A stretch of 64,000 bases of DNA from Nitrospira defluvii (GTDB lineage: Bacteria; Nitrospirota; Nitrospiria; Nitrospirales; Nitrospiraceae), in assembly GCA_000196815.1 (NCBI GenBank), contig FP929003.1:806001-870000 (forward strand), in the 5' to 3' direction. A program made the position numbers and the translations under genes. The notes under the pieces are model-generated. The model made no database searches, was not told where the DNA came from, and saw nothing but the letters and a program-made list of their open reading frames with translations. Shown piece after piece: positions 31,169 to 40,069 of this stretch. The stretch's first letter is position 1. Each line of letters starts with the position of its first letter.

Positions 31169-31783
31169 ATGCAGACAAGCCGTTGGATGATGATCGGGGT
31201 CGTGCTGGCCCTGCAGATAGTGATGGGCGGGCTCTCGTCCGCTATGGCCGGACCGGCGACTGATTCGATCAAGGGCACCATCGACGAGGTGCTCAGAATC
31301 CTGAACGATAAAGAGTTGAAAGCCCCGGCCCGCCTGGAGGACCGGCGGCAGCGCTTGGAAAAAGTGGTGGCCCAGCGGTTCGACTATCCGGAGATGTCCC
31401 GGCGTTCGTTGGGTGCGCAGTGGAATCAATTGTCCGACAAGGACAAGCAGGAGTTTGTCGATCTGTTCCGGACGCTCTTGACCAATACGTACGCGGATCG
31501 GGTGGAGACCTATTCCGGCGAGGGGGTGCAGTATCTGAACGAGCGGACGGAGAAAGAGTATGCGGAAGTCCGCACCAAGGTACTTTCCGGGAAAACTGAA
31601 ATCCCCATGGATTACCGGTTGCTGAACAAGAGCAACGATTGGCATGTGTACGATGTCGTGGTTGATGGCGTCAGTCTGGTGAACAATTACCGCGGACAAT
31701 TCACAAAGATCCTCCATACCTCCTCGTATCCCGAACTCGTCGATCAACTCCGCAAGAAATCCGACAAGATCAAAGCTCCGTAG
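31169..31783 (+). CDS. mlaC: MlaC-type periplasmic lipid-binding protein (Ttg2D family)
   Basis: A 204-residue exported protein that would shuttle lipid between MlaD and the outer membrane. ATG 31169 is chosen because AAAGGAGAGG lies upstream and it begins a signal peptide (MQTSRWMMIGVVLALQIVMG, cleavage near SAMAGPA). Family features are FDYPEMSRRSLGAQWNQL, FRTLLTNTYADRVETYSGE, VLSGKTEIPMDYRLL, WHVYDVVVDGVSLVNNYRGQ and the C-terminal helix. It ends the core Mla set; two outer-membrane protein genes follow in the same direction. Confidence 0.93.
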   Translation: MQTSRWMMIGVVLALQIVMGGLSSAMAGPATDSIKGTIDEVLRILNDKELKAPARLEDRRQRLEKVVAQRFDYPEMSRRSLGAQWNQLSDKDKQEFVDLFRTLLTNTYADRVETYSGEGVQYLNERTEKEYAEVRTKVLSGKTEIPMDYRLLNKSNDWHVYDVVVDGVSLVNNYRGQFTKILHTSSYPELVDQLRKKSDKIKAP

Positions 31784-31817
31784 GTCCGGTAGGGAGCGAG
31801 CGATTCCGGCGAGCGCC

Positions 31818-33023
31818 ATGCAGTGTCACTATTTGTCGTCGATTCGAAGCTGTCTGGCGCTGGCCGGCCTGCTGCTCCTGAGCCTTCCGGCTCCGGCAGG
31901 CGCCGACACGCAGATTTTCCCGGTTCCCTCTGTCTCGACCAGCCGGAACGACGGCAACGACGCCGGCTTGATTGCGCCGATCCTGATTGCGGATCCGGAC
32001 GGAGAACTGAAGTATCTGATGGCGCCCATGCTCATTCAGAACTCGATCGTGGGGACACGCGGGGTCTTCAATCTATTCAAGTACGATCCTGGTGGTCGCC
32101 AGATGCGATTCATCGCCTCGTTGACCGAACGGATCGAACGCAAGGTGTTGTTCGATTATGTCGATCCGGCTTTCGGCAACGGGCAATATTCACTCAATTT
32201 CGGCGGCACCTTTTTTAAAAACGCGACCTCCCGGTTCTTCGGCCTCGGCCAGGCGACGACCCAGGCCGCCGAGTCCAACTATACGGCCAGGGAAGCGCGC
32301 GCCTACTGGCGGCTCGGTCTCTACGCGAATGAAGTGACGCAGATTTCCGTCGGGCAGCGGGTCCGGCAGGTGCAGCTTCAGCGAGGGGCGATCGATCTGC
32401 CCTTTTCGGTCGAGCAATTTCCCACGGTTGACGGTATTCAAGGCGAGTCCATCATCGTGGGCCACCGCGCCTCGTTTTATTACGACACCCGTGACAGTCT
32501 GGTGACTCCGACAGACGGCGTGGCCATCACCGCCTATGCCGAACTGAATCAAAATGTGAAAAACGGCGACCACCCGGTCTATTCGCGATACGAACTCGAG
32601 GTCAAGAAATTATTCCCCAGCGAGTCCAAGCGCGCCATTCTGGTCGTCCGCGCCGACCTGCAGGCGACCCTTGGATCTCAGGTGCCGTTTTTCGAACAGT
32701 CGTCGCTCGGAGGGCAGAACAATCTGCGCGGGTTCGGCTTGGACCGGTACATCGACAAACATCTGATTGCCTTTAGTATCGAAGAGCGGATTCACATCTT
32801 GAGGACGAAACTGGCCGGGGTGACTGCGGATTTCGAGGTGGCGCCGTTTCTCGACACGGGGCAGGTCTTCAACTCCTTCAAAGACGTCAGTTTTCAAGAT
32901 TATCGAATGACGCCGGGGTTGGGGTTTCGCGCCATTGTTCGTCCCAATGTCGTCGGCCGGGTCGACTACGGGTACAGTCGCGAGGGGGGAGCGGTCTTCG
33001 CTGGGTTAGACTTCCCCTATTAA
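31818..33023 (+). CDS. Omp85-type surface antigen barrel protein without POTRA domains
   Basis: A 401-residue outer-membrane protein. An N-terminal signal peptide (cleavage near PAGADT) leads directly into a beta-barrel of the bacterial surface antigen (BamA/TamA C-terminal) family; the hallmark lid-loop motif is visible as LGGQNNLRGFGLDRY, and the end is a barrel strand finishing in FAGLDFPY. There is no room for POTRA domains. It lies 35 bases after mlaC and abuts the next gene. In this context it could serve as the outer-membrane partner of the Mla system in place of MlaA; that is inference from position. Confidence 0.82.
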   Translation: MQCHYLSSIRSCLALAGLLLLSLPAPAGADTQIFPVPSVSTSRNDGNDAGLIAPILIADPDGELKYLMAPMLIQNSIVGTRGVFNLFKYDPGGRQMRFIASLTERIERKVLFDYVDPAFGNGQYSLNFGGTFFKNATSRFFGLGQATTQAAESNYTAREARAYWRLGLYANEVTQISVGQRVRQVQLQRGAIDLPFSVEQFPTVDGIQGESIIVGHRASFYYDTRDSLVTPTDGVAITAYAELNQNVKNGDHPVYSRYELEVKKLFPSESKRAILVVRADLQATLGSQVPFFEQSSLGGQNNLRGFGLDRYIDKHLIAFSIEERIHILRTKLAGVTADFEVAPFLDTGQVFNSFKDVSFQDYRMTPGLGFRAIVRPNVVGRVDYGYSREGGAVFAGLDFPY

Positions 33024-34052
33024 GTGCCATTGAGTGAACGGCCGGGGTTACTCTTGCGGTACACCATTCATTGTTTCTGCCTCTTTGCACTCCTGAGTGT
33101 GCTGCCGCGTGCTGCCGGAGCGGAAGGCTTCGGTCCGTTTCCAGTCAGAAACTTTCAAGCGCTGGATCAACTGGTCCTGGCTATGCCGGGCGAGCGGGCG
33201 ACGGTGCTTCGCAAGGGCGAGTTCGATGTGCGGCTGGAAGCGGCGAATACGGCCAGCATTGCCAGGGACAGTGAGGCGCAGGCCGAGGTGGCGATGAAGT
33301 TTGAAACGATCCGGGCCGGCCTGTTCCTCCGATACGGTCTCACCGATCGATTGGAACTCGGCGCAGAGATTCCGGGCTATCATCGGTACCGTGGCTTCAT
33401 GGAGGGGGCGATCATCGGGGTGGAACGGGGCACGACCGGTGTGGCGCCGGCGCGCAAAGCTCTGCGGGAGGCCGGGTATGCGTTTAATATTACGAGTGGC
33501 TCCCGCACGTTGTTTCAAGGATCCGAAGGCGCGACTGGATTGGGAGACATCTCGTTCTACGGCAAGTACCAGATTCTCAAAGAAACCTCGAGCCTTCCGG
33601 CCCTCTCAGTCCGGGTTGGGGTCAAGGCTCCGACCGGAGACACCGGCGAAGTGTTCGGCAGCGGGCATCCTGACGCCGGCATCGGCTTGGCGCTGGATAA
33701 GAAATTCGCGGGTAACTGGATCCTGTACGCGAATCTCAACGGGGTGTTTCCCACGGGACGGATTGCCGGGTTGGGACTCCAGCCGGTGGTGAGCGGGTTG
33801 GTTGCAGTGGAATATCTCTGGACGGAGAATTTTTCCATCACCGCACAGTTCGATTATTATTCCCCGCCGTTTCACGGGACAGGCACGCGAGTCCTGGATA
33901 AGGGCGTGACGGAGTCGGTGCTGGGGGTGAGTTATCGAATCCTTCCCGGTCTGCTCTGGCAGCTCTATGGAGTGGAGAATCTGGATTTCATCACCGGGAG
34001 CGCGGCGGATTTTACCCTCTCCACCGTCCTCACCTACCGGTTCCGGTCGTAG
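33024..34052 (+). CDS. Putative outer-membrane protein, DUF3187-like
   Basis: A 342-residue exported barrel-like protein. The GTG at 33024 follows the previous stop codon without a gap; a TTG at 33054 just before the hydrophobic leader (RYTIHCFCLFALLSVLPRAAG) is an alternative start. The mature part opens GFGPFPVRNFQALDQLVL, resembling DUF3187 proteins, and then alternates amphipathic strands (RYGLTDRLELGAEIP, GDISFYGKYQILKE, FSITAQFDYYSPPF, LSTVLTYRFRS at the end), as expected for a barrel. Function is unknown. It is probably co-transcribed with the Mla-type genes. Confidence 0.7.
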   Translation: MPLSERPGLLLRYTIHCFCLFALLSVLPRAAGAEGFGPFPVRNFQALDQLVLAMPGERATVLRKGEFDVRLEAANTASIARDSEAQAEVAMKFETIRAGLFLRYGLTDRLELGAEIPGYHRYRGFMEGAIIGVERGTTGVAPARKALREAGYAFNITSGSRTLFQGSEGATGLGDISFYGKYQILKETSSLPALSVRVGVKAPTGDTGEVFGSGHPDAGIGLALDKKFAGNWILYANLNGVFPTGRIAGLGLQPVVSGLVAVEYLWTENFSITAQFDYYSPPFHGTGTRVLDKGVTESVLGVSYRILPGLLWQLYGVENLDFITGSAADFTLSTVLTYRFRS

Positions 34053-34235
34053 TCGGGACGGCGAAGTTTTTGGTGCCGGGGAAGGCGAAATCTTGACACA
34101 GGCAGTGCCATATGTGAGGATGAGCCGATTATACGAAACTTCTTCGCTGCTTCGTCGCGACCTTCTCTATACGGCTTGTTCCCACTGAATGAATACCTGC
34201 GCCCAATTGTCATCATTTGACAAGGAGATTGTGCA

Positions 34236-36182
34236 ATGTCTCTGCTGAAAAATATCCACAGTCCCGCTGATTTGAAACGCCTCTCCCCTGAGCAGTTTCC
34301 GGAACTGTGCCAGGAGATCCGTGAGCAGATCCTTACGGTGGTTTCGAATGTCGGGGGGCACCTGGCCTCCAATCTGGGTGTGGTGGAGCTGACGGTCGCG
34401 CTGCAATATCTCCTGGATACGCCGAAAGACAAAATCGTGTGGGATACCAGCAATCAAGCCTATACCCACAAACTGCTGACCGGACGACGGGAGCAGTTCC
34501 ACACGCTTCGGCAGTACGGCGGGTTGAGCGGATTTTGTAAACGCGAAGAGAGTGTCTACGACACCTTCAATGCCGGGCATGCCGGCACCGGAGTCTCCGC
34601 CGCATTCGGCATGGTGGAGGCGCGGGAGCAGCGGAACGAAAAACACAAAGTGGTCTGCGTAGTCGGTGACGGTGCCATGACCGCCGGAATGACCCTTGAA
34701 GGGTTGCATCACGCCGGCGGCACCAATAAAGATTTCATCGTTGTCTTGAATGACAATCAGATGTCCATCTCCAAGAACGTCGGGGCGATTTCGGCCTACC
34801 TGAACCGGACCTTCACCGGCGAATTCTATGCGCGCATGCGGGAAGAAACCGGCCAACTGTTGCGGAAGATCCCCCACATCGGCCTTGAGGTGCAGAAAAT
34901 CGCCCGACGGGCTGAGGAATTGGCCAAGGGGGCGATTCTCCCGGGTCTGTTGTTCGAGGAGTTGGGCTTCCAGTACGCCGGACCGATCGATGGACATAAT
35001 TTCGAGCACCTGTTGCCGACTTTGGAGAACGTGCTGAAAATGAAGGGCCCGGTCCTGCTGCACGTGATTACGAAGAAGGGCTTGGGCTATCAGGCGGCCA
35101 TGGATAATCCCGTCTGGTTCCACGCCTGTCCGCCGTTCGTGCGTGAAACGGGTGTGCCGGCCAAGAAGGCAGTGCGTCCCAGCTATACGAGTCTGGCGAT
35201 CGATGCGCTGATCAAAGTCGCTCACCAGGACAAGCGGGTCGTGGCCATTACCGCCGCCATGTGCGAGGGCACGGGTCTCAACGCGTTTGAGAAGGTGTTC
35301 CCTGATCGGATTTATGACGTGGGCATCGCCGAGCAACATGCCGTCACCTTCGCGGCCGGTATGGCTGCGCAGGGCATGAAGCCGGTGGTCGCGCTCTACT
35401 CCACATTCTTGCAGCGGGCCTATGACCAGGTGGTGCACGATGTGGCGACCCAGAATTTGCCGGTGACCTTCTGCATCGACCGGGGCGGTCTGGTGGCCGA
35501 GGATGGCACGACGCACCACGGCGCATTCGACTTTGCCTTCCTGCGCCATGTGCCGAATATGGTGGTGGCGGCACCGAAGGACGAAAACGAGCTGCAGCAC
35601 ATGATGAAAACCTGTGTGACGCATGACGGGCCCGCCTCGGTGCGGTACGCCCGCGGGGTCAGTCTCGGGGTGCCGATGGACCCGGAACCGACGGCGTTGC
35701 CGATCGGCAAGGGCGAGTTGTTGCGGGAAGGCACGGATGTGGCGATTGTGGCGATCGGAGTCACCGTCTGGCCGGCCATGAAAGCAGCCGAACGGTTGGC
35801 GCAGGAAGGGATCTCCGCCGCGGTGGTCAACGCCCGTTTCGTGAAACCTCTCGACACAGAATTGATCATCAAGACGGCGAAGAACGTGCGCTGCCTGGTG
35901 ACCGTTGAGGAAGGCTGCAAGATGGGCGGGTTCGGTTCCGCCGTCTTGGAAGCCCTGTCCGAAGAGGGTATTACGAACCTGAGAACGAAGGTGATCGGTC
36001 TTCCCGATTGGTACATCGAGCAGGGTCCGCAAGACCTGCTGCGCGAACGGTATGGCCTGACAGCCGATGGCATTTACAACAACGTGAAGGCGTTGTTCGG
36101 AGCCAGTGTGGCTACCGATGATGCCGCCCGGTTGGCATCGCTGGTGGGGAGTTTGCCGCACGGCGATGAGCAGGGCAGCTAG
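34236..36182 (+). CDS. dxs: 1-deoxy-D-xylulose-5-phosphate synthase
   Basis: Dxs, 648 residues, the thiamine-diphosphate enzyme that starts the MEP pathway by joining pyruvate and glyceraldehyde 3-phosphate. Motifs: GGHLASNLGVVELTVALQY, the GDGAMTAGMTLEGLHHAG metal/ThDP motif, NDNQMSISKNVGA, the catalytic glutamate in DVGIAEQHAVTFAAGMA, and DRGGLVAEDGTTHHGAFD. AAGGAG precedes the ATG by 6 bases. ispG of the same pathway follows 44 bases downstream, so the two are likely co-transcribed. A possible -35 element TTGACA lies about 160 bases upstream, but no good -10 accompanies it. Confidence 0.98.
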   Translation: MSLLKNIHSPADLKRLSPEQFPELCQEIREQILTVVSNVGGHLASNLGVVELTVALQYLLDTPKDKIVWDTSNQAYTHKLLTGRREQFHTLRQYGGLSGFCKREESVYDTFNAGHAGTGVSAAFGMVEAREQRNEKHKVVCVVGDGAMTAGMTLEGLHHAGGTNKDFIVVLNDNQMSISKNVGAISAYLNRTFTGEFYARMREETGQLLRKIPHIGLEVQKIARRAEELAKGAILPGLLFEELGFQYAGPIDGHNFEHLLPTLENVLKMKGPVLLHVITKKGLGYQAAMDNPVWFHACPPFVRETGVPAKKAVRPSYTSLAIDALIKVAHQDKRVVAITAAMCEGTGLNAFEKVFPDRIYDVGIAEQHAVTFAAGMAAQGMKPVVALYSTFLQRAYDQVVHDVATQNLPVTFCIDRGGLVAEDGTTHHGAFDFAFLRHVPNMVVAAPKDENELQHMMKTCVTHDGPASVRYARGVSLGVPMDPEPTALPIGKGELLREGTDVAIVAIGVTVWPAMKAAERLAQEGISAAVVNARFVKPLDTELIIKTAKNVRCLVTVEEGCKMGGFGSAVLEALSEEGITNLRTKVIGLPDWYIEQGPQDLLRERYGLTADGIYNNVKALFGASVATDDAARLASLVGSLPHGDEQGS

Positions 36183-36226
36183 TTGATGTCGGGGCGTACC
36201 GAAACAGGACATACACCGAGAAGCTG

Positions 36227-37432
36227 ATGCATATCACAAGGAAAAAGACGCGGCAGATTCAGGCGGGATCGGTCAAGATCGGCGGAGATGCGCCGATTTC
36301 AGTCCAGTCGATGTGCTCGACGGATACACGCGATGTGAAGGCCACGGTGGCCCAGATCCGTCAACTGGAAGAGGCAGGGTGTGAAATCATCCGTGTTGCC
36401 GTCCCTGATGACGAGGCGGCAGCCGCACTTCCCCAGATCAAAGCCGCGATGACGGTTCCGCTGATCGCCGACATTCACTTCGACCACCGCTTAGCCCTCA
36501 AGGCGGCGGAGGTGGTAGATTGCGTCCGCATCAATCCGGGCAACATCGGGGCCTGGTGGAAGGTGCAGGAAGTCATCAAGGCCGTCAACGAGCGGGGGAT
36601 TCCCCTGCGCGTGGGCGTGAACGGCGGCTCGCTCGAACGTCCGCTGTTGGACAAGTATGGCTGGCCCTCTCCCGAAGCCCTGTCGGAATCGGCTTTAAAT
36701 GCAGTCCATGCCTTGGAAGACGAGGGTTTCACCAATATGAAGGTGTCGCTCAAAGCTTCCGACGTGCATCATGCCATCGATGCCTACTATTTGTTCTCCA
36801 CCCAGTCCAACTATCCCCTGCATATCGGAATCACAGAAGCCGGTACGGCCATGACGGGCGCGGTGAAGTCTGCGATCGGCCTCGGCTGGCTCTTGTCGCA
36901 AGGCATCGGTGACACCCTGCGAGTCTCATTGGCGGCTGATCCGGTGGAGGAAGTCAAAGTCGGGTTTGAGATTCTCAAGTCGCTGGAGTTGCGCCATCGC
37001 GGCATCAATGTCATTGCCTGCCCGACCTGCGGCCGGGTTGAGATCGACGTGGTGCGCATGGCGAATGAACTGGAAAAGAAGCTCGGCCATATCAAGACGC
37101 CGCTGAACGTCTCCGTGCTCGGCTGTGTCGTGAACGGCATCGGTGAAGGCAAGGAAGCGGATATCGGCATTGCCGGTGGAGAAGGCAAGGGCATTCTCTT
37201 CAAAAAGGGCAAGCTGATGCGGAAGGTACCGCTTGAAGAACTCATGGACACGCTGATCCATGAGGTCGAGCTGTTGGCCAAGGAAAAGGAAGCCGAGGCC
37301 GCTGGAGTGACTCACGAAACGGCAGCGTCGTCAGATGGGCATGCGGAGCCTGGGTGGGAATTGATCGGTCATGCGCCGGATGAACATTCGACCATCGTCC
37401 GCGATATTCCTGTGCTTCCGACGAAACGCTAG
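36227..37432 (+). CDS. ispG: 4-hydroxy-3-methylbut-2-en-1-yl diphosphate synthase
   Basis: IspG (GcpE), 401 residues, which converts MEcPP to HMBPP using a [4Fe-4S] cluster. Motifs: SVQSMCSTDTRDVKATVAQI, PLIADIHFDHRLAL, CVRINPGNIG, and the cluster-binding region CPTCGRVEIDVV with LGCVVNGIGEGKEADIGIAGG. The product has a hydrophilic C-terminal tail of about 50 residues (from KEKEAEAAGVTHETAASSDG onwards) beyond the catalytic fold. It is downstream of dxs; with ispH at 21 kb three of the MEP enzymes are in this window. Confidence 0.98.
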   Translation: MHITRKKTRQIQAGSVKIGGDAPISVQSMCSTDTRDVKATVAQIRQLEEAGCEIIRVAVPDDEAAAALPQIKAAMTVPLIADIHFDHRLALKAAEVVDCVRINPGNIGAWWKVQEVIKAVNERGIPLRVGVNGGSLERPLLDKYGWPSPEALSESALNAVHALEDEGFTNMKVSLKASDVHHAIDAYYLFSTQSNYPLHIGITEAGTAMTGAVKSAIGLGWLLSQGIGDTLRVSLAADPVEEVKVGFEILKSLELRHRGINVIACPTCGRVEIDVVRMANELEKKLGHIKTPLNVSVLGCVVNGIGEGKEADIGIAGGEGKGILFKKGKLMRKVPLEELMDTLIHEVELLAKEKEAEAAGVTHETAASSDGHAEPGWELIGHAPDEHSTIVRDIPVLPTKR

Positions 37433-37496
37433 CCGATGTGGTGTATTTGCTAAGAGCGCCCCTCAGAATATTCCTCTCTTTCTCCGCTCTTCGCGG

Positions 37497-37526
37497 TTGA
37501 GTTCCTGAAGCTCCCCCTTCTATAAT
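37497..37526 (+). promoter_or_regulatory. Promoter of tRNA-Cys
   Basis: TTGAGT at 37497-37502, an 18-base spacer and a perfect TATAAT at 37521-37526, ten bases before the tRNA 5' end. Confidence 0.75.
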
Positions 37527-37535
37527 CCGATCCGT

Positions 37536-37611
37536 GGCGCCGTACCCAAGTGGCTAAGGGAGCAGTCTGCAAAACTGCGATGCGGCGGTTCGAACCCGCC
37601 CGGCGCCTCCA
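37536..37611 (+). tRNA. tRNA-Cys (anticodon GCA)
   Basis: A full cloverleaf can be folded: acceptor stem GGCGCCG (37536-37542) with CGGCGCC (37601-37607), discriminator T typical of tRNA-Cys, and encoded CCA (37609-37611). The anticodon stem GCAGT/ACTGC carries loop CTGCAAA with anticodon GCA at 37569-37571, and the T-arm has GGCGG-TTCGAAC-CCGCC. A degraded copy of its 3' half is found about 2.4 kb downstream. Confidence 0.97.
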
Positions 37612-37615
37612 AACC
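37574..37615 (+). repeat. Direct repeat, copy 1 (inside tRNA-Cys 3' half)
   Basis: A 42-base stretch from the anticodon stem through the tRNA 3' end and four bases beyond. It recurs at 40029-40069 in the same orientation with one deletion and about one or two substitutions. Such pairs mark tRNA integration sites (att sites). Confidence 0.8.
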
Positions 37616-38247
37616 CTGCTTGATCCGACCGCGAGCCTAGTGATCGCGTCTTCGTTACGAAGGTGAGCGGATAAACCCGTCCGGTGATTCGGCAGGAAAT
37701 AGTTCTCGTCCTTCGTCATCCCCTTTGTATCCGACTACTCCCGGTTTTACGTCCGGTTTCGATCAGACTGTTCCCTCCGACCGCTTTCCAACTGGCTCGA
37801 TTCTACGGGGCTCACGCGGTGGCGATCAGGCTTAGCCCACCTTTTTAATTTGTCCCTGTCGCCCTCCCTTTATCCGACACAGGTGAGAGAGAATAATGCT
37901 CACTTTATGTGCACGGCGGCAATGCGTCCGATCCCACTCCCGGTGTTGCTCCCGCTTTGATATCCTAGGCTGTTTCAATTGGGTGCAATCGCGAGCGGTA
38001 AATCGTTGATTCCCTAGCGGCCCTCTCTCTATCCATCGTTCTTGGCCGTCGTCGGTCGTCGAGCACTCAGGCAAGCTGCCTTACAGCACGATTGGAGAAT
38101 AAAAACGGGGAAAGCTTCGCAACATCACACCGCTAGTCGCCGCCACCTGCCGAACATTTGACGTGTGTGTCTCGACTTCTCGCGTCAACCAGCGTTCGTT
38201 CATGTTAGTCTGCAGCCTAGAGGACGATCTTCTGTCTGAGAGGACTC
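37616..38247. other. Non-coding stretch between tRNA-Cys and antiporter gene
   Basis: About 630 bases with lower apparent coding character than its surroundings. The reading frames present (for example 80 codons on the minus strand at 37832-38074) show no recognisable protein features. It lies inside the interval bounded by the tRNA-derived repeats. No integrase remnant was recognised. Confidence 0.5.
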
Positions 38248-39984
38248 ATGACTCCTGATCCAATTTTTTTTAGAGATCTCGCTTATGTCTTTGTCGCTGC
38301 GGTCATCGGCGGGGCCTCCGCCTATCTACTTCGTCAACCGTTGATTCTGGGATATGTCTTCGGCGGCATTCTGATCAGTCCGTTTACCCCCGGTCCCTCC
38401 ATTTCGGATGTCCATAGCTTCGAATTGTTCGCCGAGATCGGTGTGATCCTCTTGATGTTCTGCATCGGGATCGAATTTTCTCTGAATGACTTGTTACGAG
38501 TCCGTTGGGTGGCCCTGCTGGGAGGGCCACTCGGTATTTTCCTCTCCATTCTCCTCGCCGTCGGGCTGGGCCATGTGGTGGGATGGAGTGGGATTCAAAG
38601 CGTGGTGATCGGGTCGGTGGTATCCGTCGCCAGCACGATGGTTCTGGCGCGCTTGCTGCTGGACAGCGGAGATTTGCGTGCCAAGCATGGCCGGGTGATG
38701 ATCGGGATCACCCTCGTGGAAGATCTCGCGGTGGTCGTGCTGACGGTTCTGCTACCTGCGCTCGGGGCTTTGGAACCGGGCCGTTTCGCCACCATAGGAA
38801 AGGCCTTGTGGCTCGCGGTCCTCATCTTGGTTCCCTTCGCGTATCTCGCGGCGAAAGCCATTCCGCCGTTGTTGACACGCATTGCGAAGACACAAAATGC
38901 CGAACTCTTTCTCCTGGTCGCGTTGTCCCTGGGAATCGGCACGGCAGCCGTCACACAGATGGCAGGGCTGTCCCTGGCGCTCGGCGCGTTTCTGGCAGGA
39001 TTGATCATCAGCGGGTCAGAATATGGTCACGAAACCTTAGCCCGCCTCCTGTCGCTCCGGGACGCGTTCGTGGCCCTGTTTTTTGTGACGATCGGTGTCC
39101 TCATCGATCCGCGCGTGGTCTGGGCCAATCTCCCGTTGCTCGGTCTCATGCTCGGACTGATTATCGTCGGGAAATTCGTCATTTGGACGCTGGTCGTGAG
39201 GTTGTTTCGTTATGCCTGGGGCACGGCACTACTCGTGGGCGCCGGTCTCACGCAGATCGGCGAGTTTTCTTTCGTGTTGGTTCAGGTCGCGAAAACGGCG
39301 GGCCATGTGAGCGAGGATGTGTACAATGCCACCCTGGCCGCTTCGCTGCTGAGTATTCTCCTCAACGCGCCTCTCGTTCGGTATGCGCCGGGGTGGATCG
39401 CTACACTACATTTCAAGATGGGGCGAGCTGCCCTGCCGATTCAAGGCGGGGTTCCTGAGGATCAAGCCGGACATGTGGTGCTGTGTGGGTTTGGTCGCAT
39501 GGGCAGCGCGGTGGGGCTCGCCCTCGATCATTTTCAACTGCCGTACACCGTGATTGAGCGCGATCCGGACATCGTTCGACAGCTGCGTCGACGCGGAATT
39601 TCTTGCGTCTACGGGGACGCCTCGCAAACTGAACTATTGAAAGCGGCCGGCGCCCAACATGCCGCGCTGGTGATCGTGGCGCTTCCCGTCATTCACGAGA
39701 CGTCGCTTACCGTTCGACGATTCCGAGGGCTGAACGAAAAGATCCCCCTTCTTGCCCGGGCGCATGGGTTTAGGGAGGCTGAGGACTTGAAGGCCGTGGG
39801 GGCAACGGAAGTCATCCTGCCTGAGGTCGAAGGGGCGCACACCTTGATCCGACATGCCTTCCAGGCCTTGAAGATCTCGAAGTCGAGCATCCTCGATTAT
39901 CTAAAGTCCTGCCAGGCGTTTCGATCGTCCGGTGAGGGACCTGATGCAGGGAACGTGGAGGCCGGGAAGGCCGGCGCTGGGTGA
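38248..39984 (+). CDS. KefB/KefC-type monovalent cation:proton antiporter (CPA2) with TrkA-N domain
   Basis: A 578-residue membrane protein. The N-terminal part (about residues 1-390) is a CPA2 sodium/potassium-proton exchanger with about 12 hydrophobic segments, including LRQPLILGYVFGGILISPFT, ASTMVLARLLLDSG and ALSLGIGTAAVTQMAGLSLALG. The C-terminal part (about 405-530) is a TrkA-N NAD-binding domain with VVLCGFGRMGSAVGLALDH and VIERDPDIVRQLRRRGISCVYGDA. It resembles YbaL/KefB-like systems for potassium efflux. GAGAGGA lies just before the ATG. It is the only gene between the two tRNA-Cys-derived repeats. Confidence 0.92.
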   Translation: MTPDPIFFRDLAYVFVAAVIGGASAYLLRQPLILGYVFGGILISPFTPGPSISDVHSFELFAEIGVILLMFCIGIEFSLNDLLRVRWVALLGGPLGIFLSILLAVGLGHVVGWSGIQSVVIGSVVSVASTMVLARLLLDSGDLRAKHGRVMIGITLVEDLAVVVLTVLLPALGALEPGRFATIGKALWLAVLILVPFAYLAAKAIPPLLTRIAKTQNAELFLLVALSLGIGTAAVTQMAGLSLALGAFLAGLIISGSEYGHETLARLLSLRDAFVALFFVTIGVLIDPRVVWANLPLLGLMLGLIIVGKFVIWTLVVRLFRYAWGTALLVGAGLTQIGEFSFVLVQVAKTAGHVSEDVYNATLAASLLSILLNAPLVRYAPGWIATLHFKMGRAALPIQGGVPEDQAGHVVLCGFGRMGSAVGLALDHFQLPYTVIERDPDIVRQLRRRGISCVYGDASQTELLKAAGAQHAALVIVALPVIHETSLTVRRFRGLNEKIPLLARAHGFREAEDLKAVGATEVILPEVEGAHTLIRHAFQALKISKSSILDYLKSCQAFRSSGEGPDAGNVEAGKAGAG

Positions 39985-40028
39985 AGTCTGTGAATGTCTG
40001 AATTCACTGCGGCGTCATCCAGTCGTGT

Positions 40029-40069
40029 ACTGCGATGCGGCGGTTCGATCCCCCCGGCGCCTCCAAACC
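40029..40069 (+). repeat. Direct repeat, copy 2: degraded 3' fragment of tRNA-Cys
   Basis: A 41-base near copy of 37574-37615, starting at the anticodon stem ACTGCGATGCGGCGGTTCGA and running through the acceptor 3' strand CGGCGCCTCCAAACC. The upstream half of a tRNA is absent and the T-stem no longer pairs perfectly, so it is not a functional tRNA. It fits a decayed attachment site. Confidence 0.8.

Noticed and set aside
34167-36212. 681-codon open frame antisense to dxs
   Set aside because: The composition (many His, Arg, Gln, Asp in irregular order) is the usual shadow of a G/C-rich gene; dxs itself is unmistakable on the other strand.
37832-38074. 80-codon minus-strand frame between tRNA-Cys and the antiporter
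   Set aside because: No family resemblance, no ribosome-binding site and irregular composition.
40029-40069. Second functional tRNA
   Set aside because: Only the 3' half is present and the T-stem has lost pairing; there is no 5' acceptor strand or D-arm.
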